64,000 bases of DNA from contig NZ_LT835159.1 in assembly GCF_900169715.1 (NCBI RefSeq), forward strand, positions 62,001-126,000, in the 5' to 3' direction. Both the position numbers and the translations under genes were made by a program. The notes beneath the pieces were generated by a model. It saw only the letters and a list, made by a program, of their open reading frames with translations. It searched no databases and had not been told where the DNA came from. The stretch is from Kocuria massiliensis (GTDB lineage Bacteria; Actinomycetota; Actinomycetes; Actinomycetales; Micrococcaceae). Of this stretch, positions 9,663 to 18,014 are shown piece by piece (position 1 is the stretch's first letter; each line of letters begins with the position of its first letter).

Positions 9663-10682
9663 GTGACCGATAGCGTCTTTTCACAAGGTGCCGCTCCGTT
9701 GATCAACCTCTCCGGTAAGGAAGCGGAGACTCCGCATCAGTCCGGTTCTGAGGAGAATAACGTGCACGACGTCGCCATCATCGGATCCGGACCTGCAGGA
9801 TATACCGCTGCCGTATATACGGCGCGGGCCAACCTCAAGCCCGTCGTCTTCGCGAGTTCCGTCGCGGCCGGTGGTGACCTCATGACCACCACCGAGGTTG
9901 AAAACTACCCGGGATTCATCGAGGGAATCCAGGGCCCTGAGCTCATGGCGAATATGCAGCAACAGGCCGAGCGCTTTGGGGCCGATATCCGGTACGAGGA
10001 CGTTGAAAGCGTCAATCTCACAGGCGACCTCAAGGAGATCGTTCTTCAAGATGGCACGGTCCACCACGCCAAAGCCGTCATCATCTCGACCGGTTCCGAA
10101 TACCGCAAGCTCGGCCTCGACGACGAATCACGCCTTTCGGGCCACGGAGTGAGCTGGTGCGCAACCTGTGACGGTTTCTTCTTCAAGGAAAAGCCCATCG
10201 CCGTGGTGGGTGGCGGCGACTCAGCCCTCGAAGAAGCCCTGTTCCTCACCAACTTCGCGTCCAACGTCACGATTATTCACCGCCGCGATACTCTCAGGGC
10301 TTCCGAAATCATGCAGGATCGGGCCCTCAACCACCCGAAAATCACCTTTGTGTGGGATTCGGCCGTGGTAGGCATCGAAGGTGAGAACAAGACGGAGGCT
10401 CTCCAGGTGAAGAACCTCAAGTCCGGTCTCTCCCAGCGCCTCGAGGTCGACGGCCTGTTCGTGGCTATTGGGTCGGACCCCCGTACCGACCTTGTCAAAG
10501 GACAGCTGGACCTCACTGCGGAGGGAACGATTGCGGTACAGGGTCGTTCATCCAAAACCAACCTGCCTGGCGTCTTCGCGGCCGGCGATGTCATCGATCC
10601 GACCTACCGACAAGCGATCACAGCAGCCGGCTCCGGTTGTGTGGCCGCCATTGACGCCCAGCACTACCTCGAATCCCTGTAA
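9663..10682 (+). CDS. trxB: Thioredoxin-disulfide reductase
   Basis: FAD/NADPH enzyme that reduces thioredoxin. The FAD motif GSGPAG lies near residue 42, the redox motif CATC at C166/C169, and an NADPH motif GGGDSALEEA follows. The GTG at 9663 has AAAGGAA upstream. A second GTG at 9762 has a better site (GAGGAG, 6 nt) and would remove 33 non-conserved residues, giving the usual ~306-residue enzyme; either start is possible. It is directly upstream of trxA, as in other actinobacteria. The sigM gene found before trxB in mycobacteria is absent. Confidence 0.93.
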   Translation: MTDSVFSQGAAPLINLSGKEAETPHQSGSEENNVHDVAIIGSGPAGYTAAVYTARANLKPVVFASSVAAGGDLMTTTEVENYPGFIEGIQGPELMANMQQQAERFGADIRYEDVESVNLTGDLKEIVLQDGTVHHAKAVIISTGSEYRKLGLDDESRLSGHGVSWCATCDGFFFKEKPIAVVGGGDSALEEALFLTNFASNVTIIHRRDTLRASEIMQDRALNHPKITFVWDSAVVGIEGENKTEALQVKNLKSGLSQRLEVDGLFVAIGSDPRTDLVKGQLDLTAEGTIAVQGRSSKTNLPGVFAAGDVIDPTYRQAITAAGSGCVAAIDAQHYLESL

Positions 10683-10721
10683 CTCCACGATCACGACAGA
10701 ATTCATCTGAAAGGAAATTCC

Positions 10722-11048
10722 ATGAGCAACGCTAAAGCAGTATCTGACGCTTCATTCGAAGAGGATGTCCTCAAGAGCGACCGTCCGGTCATCGTAGATT
10801 TCTGGGCCGAATGGTGCGGTCCCTGCCGCCAGGTTGGACCCGTTCTGGACCAGATCGCCGAGGAGCACGCTGACAAGGTAGACGTCGTCAAGCTCAACGT
10901 CGACGACAATGGAGAAACCGCTGCCAAGTATGGCATCACCTCTATCCCCGCCATCTACGTCTTCAAGGACGGAGAGGTTGCCAAGACCTCCGTGGGAGCC
11001 AAGCCCAAGGCAATTCTCGAGAAGGAATTCGCGGACTTCCTCGCGTAA
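10722..11048 (+). CDS. trxA: Thioredoxin
   Basis: A 108-residue thioredoxin with the active site WCGPC at residues 31-35 and the cis-Pro segment 'GITSIPAIYVF'. It is reduced by TrxB, encoded 39 nt upstream. Ribosome site GAAAGGAAA before ATG. The gene ends in a strong hairpin terminator that unusually contains a parS palindrome. In mycobacteria cwlM follows; it is missing here. Confidence 0.95.
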   Translation: MSNAKAVSDASFEEDVLKSDRPVIVDFWAEWCGPCRQVGPVLDQIAEEHADKVDVVKLNVDDNGETAAKYGITSIPAIYVFKDGEVAKTSVGAKPKAILEKEFADFLA

Positions 11049-11060
11049 CCCAAATCAACT

Positions 11061-11105
11061 AAAAAGTCCCGGTGCGTTTCACGTGAAACACACCGGGACT
11101 TTTTT
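11061..11105 (+). terminator. trxA terminator enclosing a parS palindrome
   Basis: A perfect 14-bp inverted repeat (AAAAAGTCCCGGTG at 11061-11074 with its complement at 11091-11104) ends in a T run. The region between the arms, 11076-11089, is GTTTCACGTGAAAC, itself palindromic, so the transcript can fold as one long hairpin. The flanking A and T runs would allow termination from both sides. Confidence 0.85.
11076..11089. promoter_or_regulatory. parS site 1 (in terminator loop)
   Basis: Perfect 14-bp palindrome GTTTCACGTGAAAC, the core of the conserved chromosomal ParB-binding site. It occupies the apex of the trxA terminator, about 120 bp beyond the 3' end of parB. Confidence 0.85.
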
Positions 11106-11208
11106 GTCATCTAGGCCCCATCCGTGACGTCGAGACGCCCTCGCACTCAACGCACGGATCAACCTTCAGACAGGAGCAGGTTCGCTCAGAGAACCAGCCT
11201 CCACTCCC

Positions 11209-12786
11209 CTACTGGTCCTTCTCAATCTGCGGATCAAGAACGGAAATAATCCGATTCAGGTCGTCAACCGAGGCAAATTCAATGGTCATCTTTCCTTTAC
11301 GGGCTCCGAGATTGATCTTGACGCTCGTATCAAGTTTGTCGGCAAAAGCGTCGGCGATGTAGTCCAACCGCTCGTGATGGCGATGCGGGGCGACAGGCTT
11401 ACGTGCCGGCTTCGCGGACTTTTCAGCAGAACCTGACTGGATAATCTCTTCCACAGACCGAACGGAAAGGCCTTCTGCCACGATCCGCTGCGCGAGTCTC
11501 TCCATCGATGCCGGGTCACTGAGGCTTAGGAGTGCCCGAGCATGACCCGCCGAAAGAATTCCCGCAGCTACCCGCCTTTGGACCAGAGCCGGCAACCGCA
11601 AGAGTCGAATGGTGTTGGAGATCTGTGGACGGGAACGACCAATGCGCTGAGCCAGTTCATCCTGCGTCGTCCCAAATTCGTTCAGCAGCTGCTGGTAGGC
11701 GGCGGCCTCTTCCAGCGGATTCAACTGACTCCGGTGCAAATTCTCTAGAAGTGCATCACGAAGTAGGTCTACATCCTGGGTATTTCGAACAATAGCCGGA
11801 ATCGTGTCGAGACCGGCACGTTGGGTCGCCCTCCAACGACGCTCACCCATCACCAGCTCGTACGATTCGGGTCCCTGCTCGGCGCTAGGCCGCACCACGA
11901 TGGGTTGAAGCAACCCAATCTCTCGAATCGAATGGACGAGCTCTTCCATCTCATCTTCATCGAATTCCTGACGCGGTTGCTTCCGATTGGGGTGGATGTC
12001 CCCTACCGGGATTTCGCCAAATTTCGCACCAGGAACATTTACCAGCTTGGTTCCGTCGGTGCTACTTTCACTCTGCCCGTCCGAGGCTGCAGCATGAGCA
12101 TTTGCCTTCGATGCCGCGCCGTCCTCATTCGTGGGCGTCGTTTCACGTGAAACCTCGTCACGGCCAGCCCAAGGAGTTGCCTCTTGACTCTCTGACGCTT
12201 GATCAGACGGAGCCTTGACGGATTCCTGTGCTGCTGTCGAGGGTTGGAAGAAGAAGTCCACCGGACGCCTACCACCGGAGCTCTTACGCAATGCGGCACC
12301 CATATCAGCCCTGGCGTTACCGGATTTACGGTTACCGGCCTTGGACGTCACCTCATCAGTGTTCTCGGTGCCTGCTGCCGATGTTTCACGTGAAACGGGA
12401 GCAGCCTTCTGGCTACCACCGTCGTTGGTCGCCTTGGCGCCACTACCTGAAGCCGATGACTTCTTTGATTTCGCAGTGGATTTGGACGTTGTCTTGGTCG
12501 AGGTCACTTTTGCCTTTGTGGCGGAGTTCTTCGACTCACTCGTCGCTTGCTCAGAAGAAGAACTCTTCTCAGCTGTGGCATTCTTAGCAGCTTGACCCTT
12601 CCGGGCGGTCTTCTGAGAAGAGCTCTGTTCGGGCGTTTCACGTGAAACGCCTTGACTCGATCCGCTCTTGCCATTGGTGTCTACGGCTTGTTGTTCGTTG
12701 GCTTGTCTACTTTTGGCCTCTTGTTCGGGTGCTGTCGGGATGAGAGATCCCAACCCTCTTCCAAGTCCACGACGTCGTTCTGCCAC
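11209..12786 (-). CDS. parB: Chromosome-partitioning protein ParB
   Basis: CTP-dependent DNA clamp that loads at parS. At 525 residues it is much longer than usual (about 300-380). The start (GTG 12786, GAGGAG upstream) gives the classical [18 protein letters not shown]. Residues ~20-245 are a low-complexity Ser/Lys/Ala/Glu region, probably disordered. The ParB/Srx domain follows with the GERRWRA motif, then the HTH ([21 protein letters not shown]) and the C-terminal dimerisation domain. Three parS palindromes lie inside the disordered part and all encode VSRET in the same frame. Confidence 0.93.
   Translation of the reverse strand: MAERRRGLGRGLGSLIPTAPEQEAKSRQANEQQAVDTNGKSGSSQGVSRETPEQSSSQKTARKGQAAKNATAEKSSSSEQATSESKNSATKAKVTSTKTTSKSTAKSKKSSASGSGAKATNDGGSQKAAPVSRETSAAGTENTDEVTSKAGNRKSGNARADMGAALRKSSGGRRPVDFFFQPSTAAQESVKAPSDQASESQEATPWAGRDEVSRETTPTNEDGAASKANAHAAASDGQSESSTDGTKLVNVPGAKFGEIPVGDIHPNRKQPRQEFDEDEMEELVHSIREIGLLQPIVVRPSAEQGPESYELVMGERRWRATQRAGLDTIPAIVRNTQDVDLLRDALLENLHRSQLNPLEEAAAYQQLLNEFGTTQDELAQRIGRSRPQISNTIRLLRLPALVQRRVAAGILSAGHARALLSLSDPASMERLAQRIVAEGLSVRSVEEIIQSGSAEKSAKPARKPVAPHRHHERLDYIADAFADKLDTSVKINLGARKGKMTIEFASVDDLNRIISVLDPQIEKDQ
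12140..12153. promoter_or_regulatory. parS site 2 (inside parB)
   Basis: Perfect GTTTCACGTGAAAC inside the parB linker, read as Val-Ser-Arg-Glu-Thr on the coding strand (context DEVSRETTP). Confidence 0.85.
12383..12396. promoter_or_regulatory. parS site 3 (inside parB)
   Basis: Perfect GTTTCACGTGAAAC with the outer T kept on one side (TGTTTCACGTGAAACG). Encodes VSRET in the parB linker (context APVSRETSA). Confidence 0.85.
12635..12648. promoter_or_regulatory. parS site 4 (inside parB)
   Basis: Perfect GTTTCACGTGAAAC near the 5' end of parB, encoding VSRET (context QGVSRETPE), in the same reading frame as sites 2 and 3. Confidence 0.85.
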
Positions 12787-12899
12787 GATGCTCCTCTAAA
12801 TTGTGCTGACTACCAACAGTCTATCCGGCCCCGTGCGTGTAGTCGGCAGATTTCCACATTCAACTGGATTTTTGCGGCTACAAGTTGCCATTTTGTGAC

Positions 12900-12913
12900 G
12901 TTTCACGTGAAAC
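12900..12913. promoter_or_regulatory. parS site 5
   Basis: Perfect GTTTCACGTGAAAC about 115 bp upstream of the parB start, so bound ParB could affect its own promoter. Confidence 0.85.
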
Positions 12914-13023
12914 GTGGCGCTTAGTGAGTACAACGTGGCCGCACGCGATACAGAAACGAAAAGCAACTCCGGATCGATCTCGTGCGTTGCCGCTGACTTT
13001 CCGCCTTTCCATCGCACGTCGGT

Positions 13024-13037
13024 GTTTCACGTGAAAC
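13024..13037. promoter_or_regulatory. parS site 6
   Basis: Perfect GTTTCACGTGAAAC (flanked as TGTTTCACGTGAAACG) in the parA-parB intergenic region. Confidence 0.85.
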
Positions 13038-13202
13038 GGCACAGTCGCCTCCCAATGACTCCCGGAGGCGGAAGTTTCTAATCGTTTTAGTCATATGACG
13101 TCAATTTGGTCGTGGCACTTAGAAGTTCGATCCCGCTTCACAGGGGAGTGCCATTTGAAGGGGATCCCGATGCAATGACTTCTTCGCTCAGGAAGGGGCA
13201 AT

Positions 13203-13216
13203 GTTTCATGTGAAAC
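13203..13216. promoter_or_regulatory. parS site 7 (degenerate)
   Basis: GTTTCATGTGAAAC, one centre base different from the consensus, but with both outer bases of the 16-bp site kept (TGTTTCATGTGAAACA). Probably a weaker ParB site. Confidence 0.65.
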
Positions 13217-13323
13217 ACTGCCTGGGCAGGGGAGTCGTGCCGGATTCGGGTTCCACGATCGCGTAGAACATGTAGTTACACGTCGAGCCTCGATCATTCG
13301 GCCAGATGGAGTATTAGAGCATG

Positions 13324-13356
13324 AAAAAGGGCCCGATACCTCGAGGAATCGGGCCC
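13324..13356 (-). terminator. parA terminator
   Basis: Stem GGGCCCGAT / ATCGGGCCC (13329-13337 with 13348-13356) followed on the minus strand by TTTTT. It lies 12 bp beyond the parA stop, so parA and parB are probably separate transcription units. Confidence 0.85.
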
Positions 13357-13367
13357 TCAATCTTGAT

Positions 13368-14399
13368 CTATTGGGCTCCCTTGTGCGCGATCTCAACTGC
13401 CGCTTCCAGGTAGGACAACGCGCCAGTGGACTGCGGGTCGTACGAGAGAACGGTCTGTTGGTAACTTGGCGCCTCTGAGATCCTGACAGACCGCGGAATT
13501 ACCGCGTCCAGAACCTGCTTCGGGAAGTGTTCCCGCACCTCGGAAGCGACCTGGGAAGCCAGGTTGGTGCGTCCGTCGTACATTGTCAGCAAAATGGTAC
13601 TGACACTCAGCGTCGGGTTGAGGTGCTTCTGTACCAACTCGATGTTCTTAAGGAGCTGGCTAAGCCCTTCCAGTGCATAGTATTCGCACTGAATCGGTAT
13701 AAGAACCTCTTTGGCGGCCACAAACGCGTTGATGGTGAGGAGGCCGAGCGACGGCGGGCAATCAATAAAGATGTAGTCCAAGCGGGGGAGTCCCTGCTCT
13801 TCCCTATACTTTGCATACTCCTGGAGCGCCCTGTCCAAGCGTTGCTCCCTGGCAACCAGTGACACCAACTCGATCTCCGCGCCAGCCAAATCAATGTTGG
13901 AAGGAAGGCAATAGAGGTTCGGATACTCTGGGCACTGTTTGACGACGTCGCTCATGGGTGCCGCATCAATGAGGACGTCATAGGTGGAATCCACCTCGAC
14001 TCCATGCTCAATATTGAGCGCCGTCGAGGCGTTCCCCTGGGGATCGATATCTACCACCAAGGTCTCTAAGCCCCGATCAGCCATTGCGGCCGCCAGGTTA
14101 ACGGCCGTGCTGGTTTTCCCAACACCGCCCTTTTGATTGCTGATGGTGAAGACTCGGGTCTCGGCGGGCCGAGGAACCGGTTGTTTCGCCAACTTCTTCC
14201 ATCGCTTCTTTTCGTTCATCAGCTCTCTCGCAACGGGGTACTTCAGGCGATCCGTAATTTTGATTTTGGACGTCAGGGAATCGACCGTTTCACGTGAAAC
14301 ATGACGACCTTGATCTGGCACAACCGGATCAGATTGGTCCTGAGGGTTGGGCGGCATACCCGCATCTGTTGGATCGGGAGCCCTATGTCGTCCTGCCAC
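13368..14399 (-). CDS. parA: Chromosome-partitioning ATPase ParA (Soj)
   Basis: Deviant Walker ATPase that moves ParB-parS complexes. The 343-residue product has an N-terminal extension of about 80 residues, then the deviant Walker A KGGVGKTSTAVNLAAA, Walker A' 'VVDIDPQGNAS' and Walker B 'DYIFIDCPPSLGLLT'. The GTG start gives MAGRHRAPDPTDAG. The extension contains VSRET, encoded by a parS palindrome. A terminator follows immediately. Confidence 0.93.
   Translation of the reverse strand: MAGRHRAPDPTDAGMPPNPQDQSDPVVPDQGRHVSRETVDSLTSKIKITDRLKYPVARELMNEKKRWKKLAKQPVPRPAETRVFTISNQKGGVGKTSTAVNLAAAMADRGLETLVVDIDPQGNASTALNIEHGVEVDSTYDVLIDAAPMSDVVKQCPEYPNLYCLPSNIDLAGAEIELVSLVAREQRLDRALQEYAKYREEQGLPRLDYIFIDCPPSLGLLTINAFVAAKEVLIPIQCEYYALEGLSQLLKNIELVQKHLNPTLSVSTILLTMYDGRTNLASQVASEVREHFPKQVLDAVIPRSVRISEAPSYQQTVLSYDPQSTGALSYLEAAVEIAHKGAQ
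14287..14300. promoter_or_regulatory. parS site 8 (inside parA)
   Basis: Perfect GTTTCACGTGAAAC in the 5' part of parA, encoding VSRET (context RHVSRETVDS), the same frame choice as the sites inside parB. Confidence 0.85.
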
Positions 14400-14579
14400 C
14401 AGTTATGTCCCTTTCACGATCCGAGAATAGATTCCACATCACACCAGAGTACCCGCAACCTCGAATTGATATACAGCCATTCCCTTCAGATGTGGATCAC
14501 CGGTCGCCAAACGATACGGAGAACTCGACGGATCGCCTGACCCAGTTCGGGCAATCCGACGAGGGAATCACAGCAGGAA

Positions 14580-15218
14580 CTACAGCTCGACGCGTACGAC
14601 CGTCGTCGGTTGCTCCAGAATCGACTCACCAACCGTCAGGATTTCCGTTGACCGGGCGCCATACTTGTTCAGCTTCTTCTGCGCCTTCAAAATTTCTTCG
14701 TCAGCGGTCTTTCCCTTGAGGGCCAGTAGTTTGCCGGTACCGCGCAGAAGCGGCAGCGTCATATCCACCAGGCCCACCAAAGCGGAGACCGCACGAGCCG
14801 TGACGACGTCGACCTCGAGATCGCCCACAAATTGTTCCGCGCGACCGCGCAGCAATTCCACATTGTCGAGACCCAAGTCGTCGACGACTTCCTCCAGCCA
14901 GATAATCCGACGCTCGAGGGGCTCAATCAACGAAATCTCCAGGTCTGGCCGGGCAATAGCCAAACAGAGGCCAGGCAACCCGGCCCCAGAACCAACGTCA
15001 GCAACGCGTGCCTCGCGCTCAATGAGACCCTCCACCACGGCGCAGTTCAGCACATGGCGGGACCACAGCCGGGGGACCTCCCGCGGGCCAATCAGCCCGC
15101 GTTCAATCCCGCTGGTGGCCAGGTGTTCGACGTACCGCTCCGCAAGGTCCAGGTTGTCCCCGAATACCGCTTCCGAGGCCTCGCGTTCAGCACCGACCAA
15201 CTCGGTTTCCGAATTCAT
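14580..15218 (-). CDS. rsmG: 16S rRNA (guanine-N7) methyltransferase RsmG
   Basis: SAM-dependent enzyme (GidB) that methylates G527 of 16S rRNA. The 212-residue product has the motif 'RVADVGSGAGLPGLCLAIA' and a later RGRAEQF. Its ATG overlaps the jag stop by 4 bp, so the two are translationally coupled. Position between jag and parA is conserved. Loss of this gene gives low-level streptomycin resistance in other bacteria (family knowledge). Confidence 0.95.
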   Translation of the reverse strand: MNSETELVGAEREASEAVFGDNLDLAERYVEHLATSGIERGLIGPREVPRLWSRHVLNCAVVEGLIEREARVADVGSGAGLPGLCLAIARPDLEISLIEPLERRIIWLEEVVDDLGLDNVELLRGRAEQFVGDLEVDVVTARAVSALVGLVDMTLPLLRGTGKLLALKGKTADEEILKAQKKLNKYGARSTEILTVGESILEQPTTVVRVEL

Positions 15219-15856
15219 TCGGAGGCTCCATTGGACTGCGGGGACGTAATAACGATGTGTCGACGTGAGCCTTCACCCTCCGACTCCGAATGGAACCCGT
15301 GTTCGGCCACGACGTCGTGCACCAGTTTGCGCTCATAGGGGCTCAGCGGCTTGAGGTGGCAGGGTTCACCGGTATCCTTCACAGATTCAATGGCATTCAC
15401 GGCCATATCCCGGAGTTCTTTCCCTCGACGATCGCGGTAGCCTGCGACGTCGAGAATCAAGCGGGTACGTTCACCGGTCGCAGCCAAAACGGAGAGCCTC
15501 ACGAGCTCTTGAAGGGCGTCCAGGACTTCGCCACGGCGTCCCACCAGGAGTTCAAGGTCTTCTTCGTTCTCGTCCGTCACGACCGAAAGATAGGTCCGGT
15601 TCTGGCGAACCTCGATGTCAATGTCGCCATCCAGATCCGCAATGTCGAGGAGCTCTTCCAAGTAGTCGGCGGCGATTTCGCTCTCATCTTCGGCTTCATC
15701 GGCAAGAACCTCATCGGCGGACGTCTCGTCGACGGTGTCGTTCTCCGACGAGGCAGAATTCTCCTGGGTACCGCCGGTCTGCTGATCCGCGACGGGGCCC
15801 GTGGCCTCTACCGCATCCTCGGTGGTCTCTGCGCGATCTTCGTGATGATCAACCAT
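15215..15856 (-). CDS. jag: Jag/KhpB-type RNA-binding protein (KH + R3H)
   Basis: A 213-residue RNA-binding protein. The acidic N-terminal ~80 residues (many Glu/Asp/Thr) are followed by a KH domain (GRRGEVLDALQELVRLSV) and a C-terminal R3H domain (ESEGEGSRRHIVI). The frame is open to 15973, but ATG 15856 has AGGAG 6 nt upstream and starts MVDHHEDRAE. It lies between yidC and rsmG in one leftward operon, the usual setting; in other bacteria it links cell-wall growth and RNA. Confidence 0.9.
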   Translation of the reverse strand: MVDHHEDRAETTEDAVEATGPVADQQTGGTQENSASSENDTVDETSADEVLADEAEDESEIAADYLEELLDIADLDGDIDIEVRQNRTYLSVVTDENEEDLELLVGRRGEVLDALQELVRLSVLAATGERTRLILDVAGYRDRRGKELRDMAVNAIESVKDTGEPCHLKPLSPYERKLVHDVVAEHGFHSESEGEGSRRHIVITSPQSNGASE

Positions 15857-15979
15857 GTACATCTCCTGCTTCCGCGGCCGGTGCTCCGGCGCAGCTATCC
15901 GTTTGGGCACCTGACGCGCCCACAAGGGACTCAAGACAACGGTGTCCGGCCCCATCCTGCTGGGCCGGACCACGTTGCA

Positions 15980-16948
15980 CTACTTCTTCTTTTTCTGCCT
16001 ATTCTTACTGACCGGCTGCTTCCGCTGCCCGCCTTTGGCACGCTCACGCTGCTCTTCGAGTTCCGCCTCGTGCTGTTCCTTAGTCTTACCAACCGGGGGG
16101 AGGCCCTTCTCCGCACGACGACGGTTGAGCTCCTTTTCGGCTTCGGAACCGGGAGTCGGGTTGTTGCGAATGACCCACCACTGCTGGCCCATGGCCCAGA
16201 AGTTCGACACGGTCCAGTAGACCAACACACCGAGCGGGAAGTTGATGCCACCGATAGCGAAGATGATCGGGAACAGGTACATCAGCATCTGCTGCTGACG
16301 GTACATCGGCGATTCTTTGGCCTGTGCGCTCATGTTCTTCGCGGTGAGCTGTCGCTGAGTGAAGAACTGCGTCAACGACATCGCGATGATCATGACGATC
16401 GCCATCGTGACGGTGGCGACGTGATTGCCGTTGCCCGGCTGCATGAGCGTCGAGAACAAGGGCGCACCCAAGATGTACGCGTCATTGAACTGGTGCACCA
16501 TGTCCGCAGAGAGAACGAGAATTCCTTCATGGTTCTGCGACGCCGCCGGGACGCCTCGGAGCACCTGCAACAGACCGAAGAAGATCGGCATCTGAACGAT
16601 GATCGGGAAGCACGAGGACAGCGGGTTCGCGCCCTTGGACTTGTAGAGGGCCATCTGCTCCTGAGCCATGGCCTGACGAGACAGCTGGTCCTTTTTACCC
16701 TTGTACTTGGCCTGAATCTTGGCCATTTCGGGCTGAAGTTCCTGCATCCCGCGCATAGATTTGATCTGCTTCATGAAAAGCGGAACCGTGAGGATACGCA
16801 TCACGAAGGTCATGAACACGATGGCCAGCACCCAGGTCCAGCCGTTTGCCGGATCCATGCCGATGGCAGTGAACAGACTGTGGAAGACCCAGAGGACGGC
16901 CGAAACAATCCACTTGAAGGGCCACAGAATGATGTCGATTGGATTCAT
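15980..16948 (-). CDS. yidC: Membrane protein insertase YidC
   Basis: A 322-residue Oxa1/YidC insertase of the Gram-positive type. It has five hydrophobic segments, the cytoplasmic hairpin 'ELQPEMAKIQAKYKGKKDQL' between the first two, and a very basic C-terminal tail rich in Lys/Arg/Gln that binds ribosomes. It starts MNPIDIILWPFKWIVSAV. It works with the YidD and Jag neighbours in the rpmH-rnpA-yidD-yidC-jag-rsmG operon. Confidence 0.95.
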   Translation of the reverse strand: MNPIDIILWPFKWIVSAVLWVFHSLFTAIGMDPANGWTWVLAIVFMTFVMRILTVPLFMKQIKSMRGMQELQPEMAKIQAKYKGKKDQLSRQAMAQEQMALYKSKGANPLSSCFPIIVQMPIFFGLLQVLRGVPAASQNHEGILVLSADMVHQFNDAYILGAPLFSTLMQPGNGNHVATVTMAIVMIIAMSLTQFFTQRQLTAKNMSAQAKESPMYRQQQMLMYLFPIIFAIGGINFPLGVLVYWTVSNFWAMGQQWWVIRNNPTPGSEAEKELNRRRAEKGLPPVGKTKEQHEAELEEQRERAKGGQRKQPVSKNRQKKKK

Positions 16949-16961
16949 CAGGAATTGACTC

Positions 16962-17396
16962 CTAGCCCCGAGGCTTGTGGGGCGTCGTGTACTCCGCCAT
17001 CGGCGGATGGTTCAACAGCAAAATCTTGGGCTCGGTGCCCGGCGTGAAAGTTCGCCGGCCAGGAGGTACGGGATCCACACCACCGGTCGCCCAGGGGTGG
17101 CACCGAATCAATCGTCTCACGGTCAGCCCGATACCGCGGACCGTCCCGTGAACCGTCACGGATTCCAACCCATAGGCCGAGCACGTAGGGAAGAAGCGGC
17201 AGACGTCGCCATACAGCGGCGAGATCAACCGTCGGTATAAGCGGAGAAATCCGATCACCAGGTTTTGGGGGAGTGTCCACACGGCTTCTCCCAGACTCCG
17301 CGGTCGGACGTATTCCCTAGGTGCCGCCTGCAGGCGGTCATCGAGGGGATCTGAAGCCGGGTGTCCGGCGGAAAGATGTCCGGTGTGATCGGTCAT
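16962..17396 (-). CDS. yidD: Membrane insertion efficiency factor YidD
   Basis: A 144-residue protein with the YidD core: 'LRLYRRLISPLYGDVCRFFPTCSAYGLESV...RLIRCHPWATGGVDPVP', including the conserved Cys residues. Its ATG at 17396 overlaps the rnpA stop as ATGA. The ~45-residue N-terminal and ~30-residue C-terminal extensions are longer than in most YidD proteins (about 70-110 residues). Assists YidC-dependent insertion. Confidence 0.92.
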   Translation of the reverse strand: MTDHTGHLSAGHPASDPLDDRLQAAPREYVRPRSLGEAVWTLPQNLVIGFLRLYRRLISPLYGDVCRFFPTCSAYGLESVTVHGTVRGIGLTVRRLIRCHPWATGGVDPVPPGRRTFTPGTEPKILLLNHPPMAEYTTPHKPRG

Positions 17397-17779
17397 TGCG
17401 CCTTCTCCAGGGTGGGGCCAGAAGACACATCCACATCGATCTTTCGGGACACACTCGACCAAGCGGCGTCGTAGTCCTTCGACAGTTCCTCCCAGGAGGC
17501 TTCCGCCGCAGGAGGGAGAGCCCGGACGACGATGCTCAGACCGGAAGGAAGGCCTTTGATGGTGACGGCCACGAGTTCACGCAACCGCCTCTTGACGAGG
17601 TTTCGCGTCACGGCATTGCCCACCGCCTTTGACACCACGAAGCCACATACGGTGGGGGTTGTTTCCTCAGGCAGAAGGCGCGCATATAGAACTAAGTTCC
17701 GGCGTCCACTGCGGACGCCGGAACGTGTAGTTGCTGAGAACTGTTGAGAAGTCCTCATCCGGTGCTGTTGTGCCAGCAC
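17393..17779 (-). CDS. rnpA: Ribonuclease P protein component
   Basis: A 128-residue basic protein of RNase P that matures tRNA 5' ends. It carries the signature 'VSKAVGNAVTRNLVKRRLRE' and starts MLAQQHRMRTSQQF, typical of the family. GTG start with AAGGAG 7 nt upstream. It lies between rpmH and yidD and overlaps the latter. Confidence 0.95.
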   Translation of the reverse strand: MLAQQHRMRTSQQFSATTRSGVRSGRRNLVLYARLLPEETTPTVCGFVVSKAVGNAVTRNLVKRRLRELVAVTIKGLPSGLSIVVRALPPAAEASWEELSKDYDAAWSSVSRKIDVDVSSGPTLEKAQ

Positions 17780-17876
17780 GTCAAGGCTCCTTCTACGCAG
17801 ACCGGTATGGCGTCTGGCATCGAAGCTCCGAGAAGAAGCCTCCGACCAGAAGAGATCCCCTCAAAGAGGGAGTCAG

Positions 17877-18014
17877 TTACGCCGAAACCGAAGCGCGACC
17901 CTTGGCGCGACGGTTAGCCAAGATGGCACGACCGGCGCGGGTGCGCATACGAAGACGGAAGCCGTGCTTCTTGGCACGACGGCGGTTATTCGGCTGAAAA
18001 GTCCGCTTGCTCAC
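17877..18014 (-). CDS. rpmH: 50S ribosomal protein L34
   Basis: A 45-residue, very basic protein starting with GTG at 18014: [20 protein letters not shown], then [19 protein letters not shown] and ending ASVSA. This is the complete L34 sequence pattern. It is divergent from dnaA across the shared regulatory region and first in the leftward operon. Confidence 0.97.
   Translation of the reverse strand: MSKRTFQPNNRRRAKKHGFRLRMRTRAGRAILANRRAKGRASVSA

Larger units (their letters stand above)
12787..13323. other. parA-parB intergenic region with parS sites
   Basis: More than 500 bp without a convincing gene separates parA from parB, which are usually adjacent. The region holds two perfect parS palindromes and one degenerate one, and must contain the parB promoter because a terminator follows parA. 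Short open frames here lack ribosome sites and family features. Confidence 0.7.

Noticed and set aside
15290-17047. 585-codon frame on the plus strand across jag and yidC
   Set aside because: Antisense to two well-supported genes; product is His/Asp/Arg-rich with no domain.
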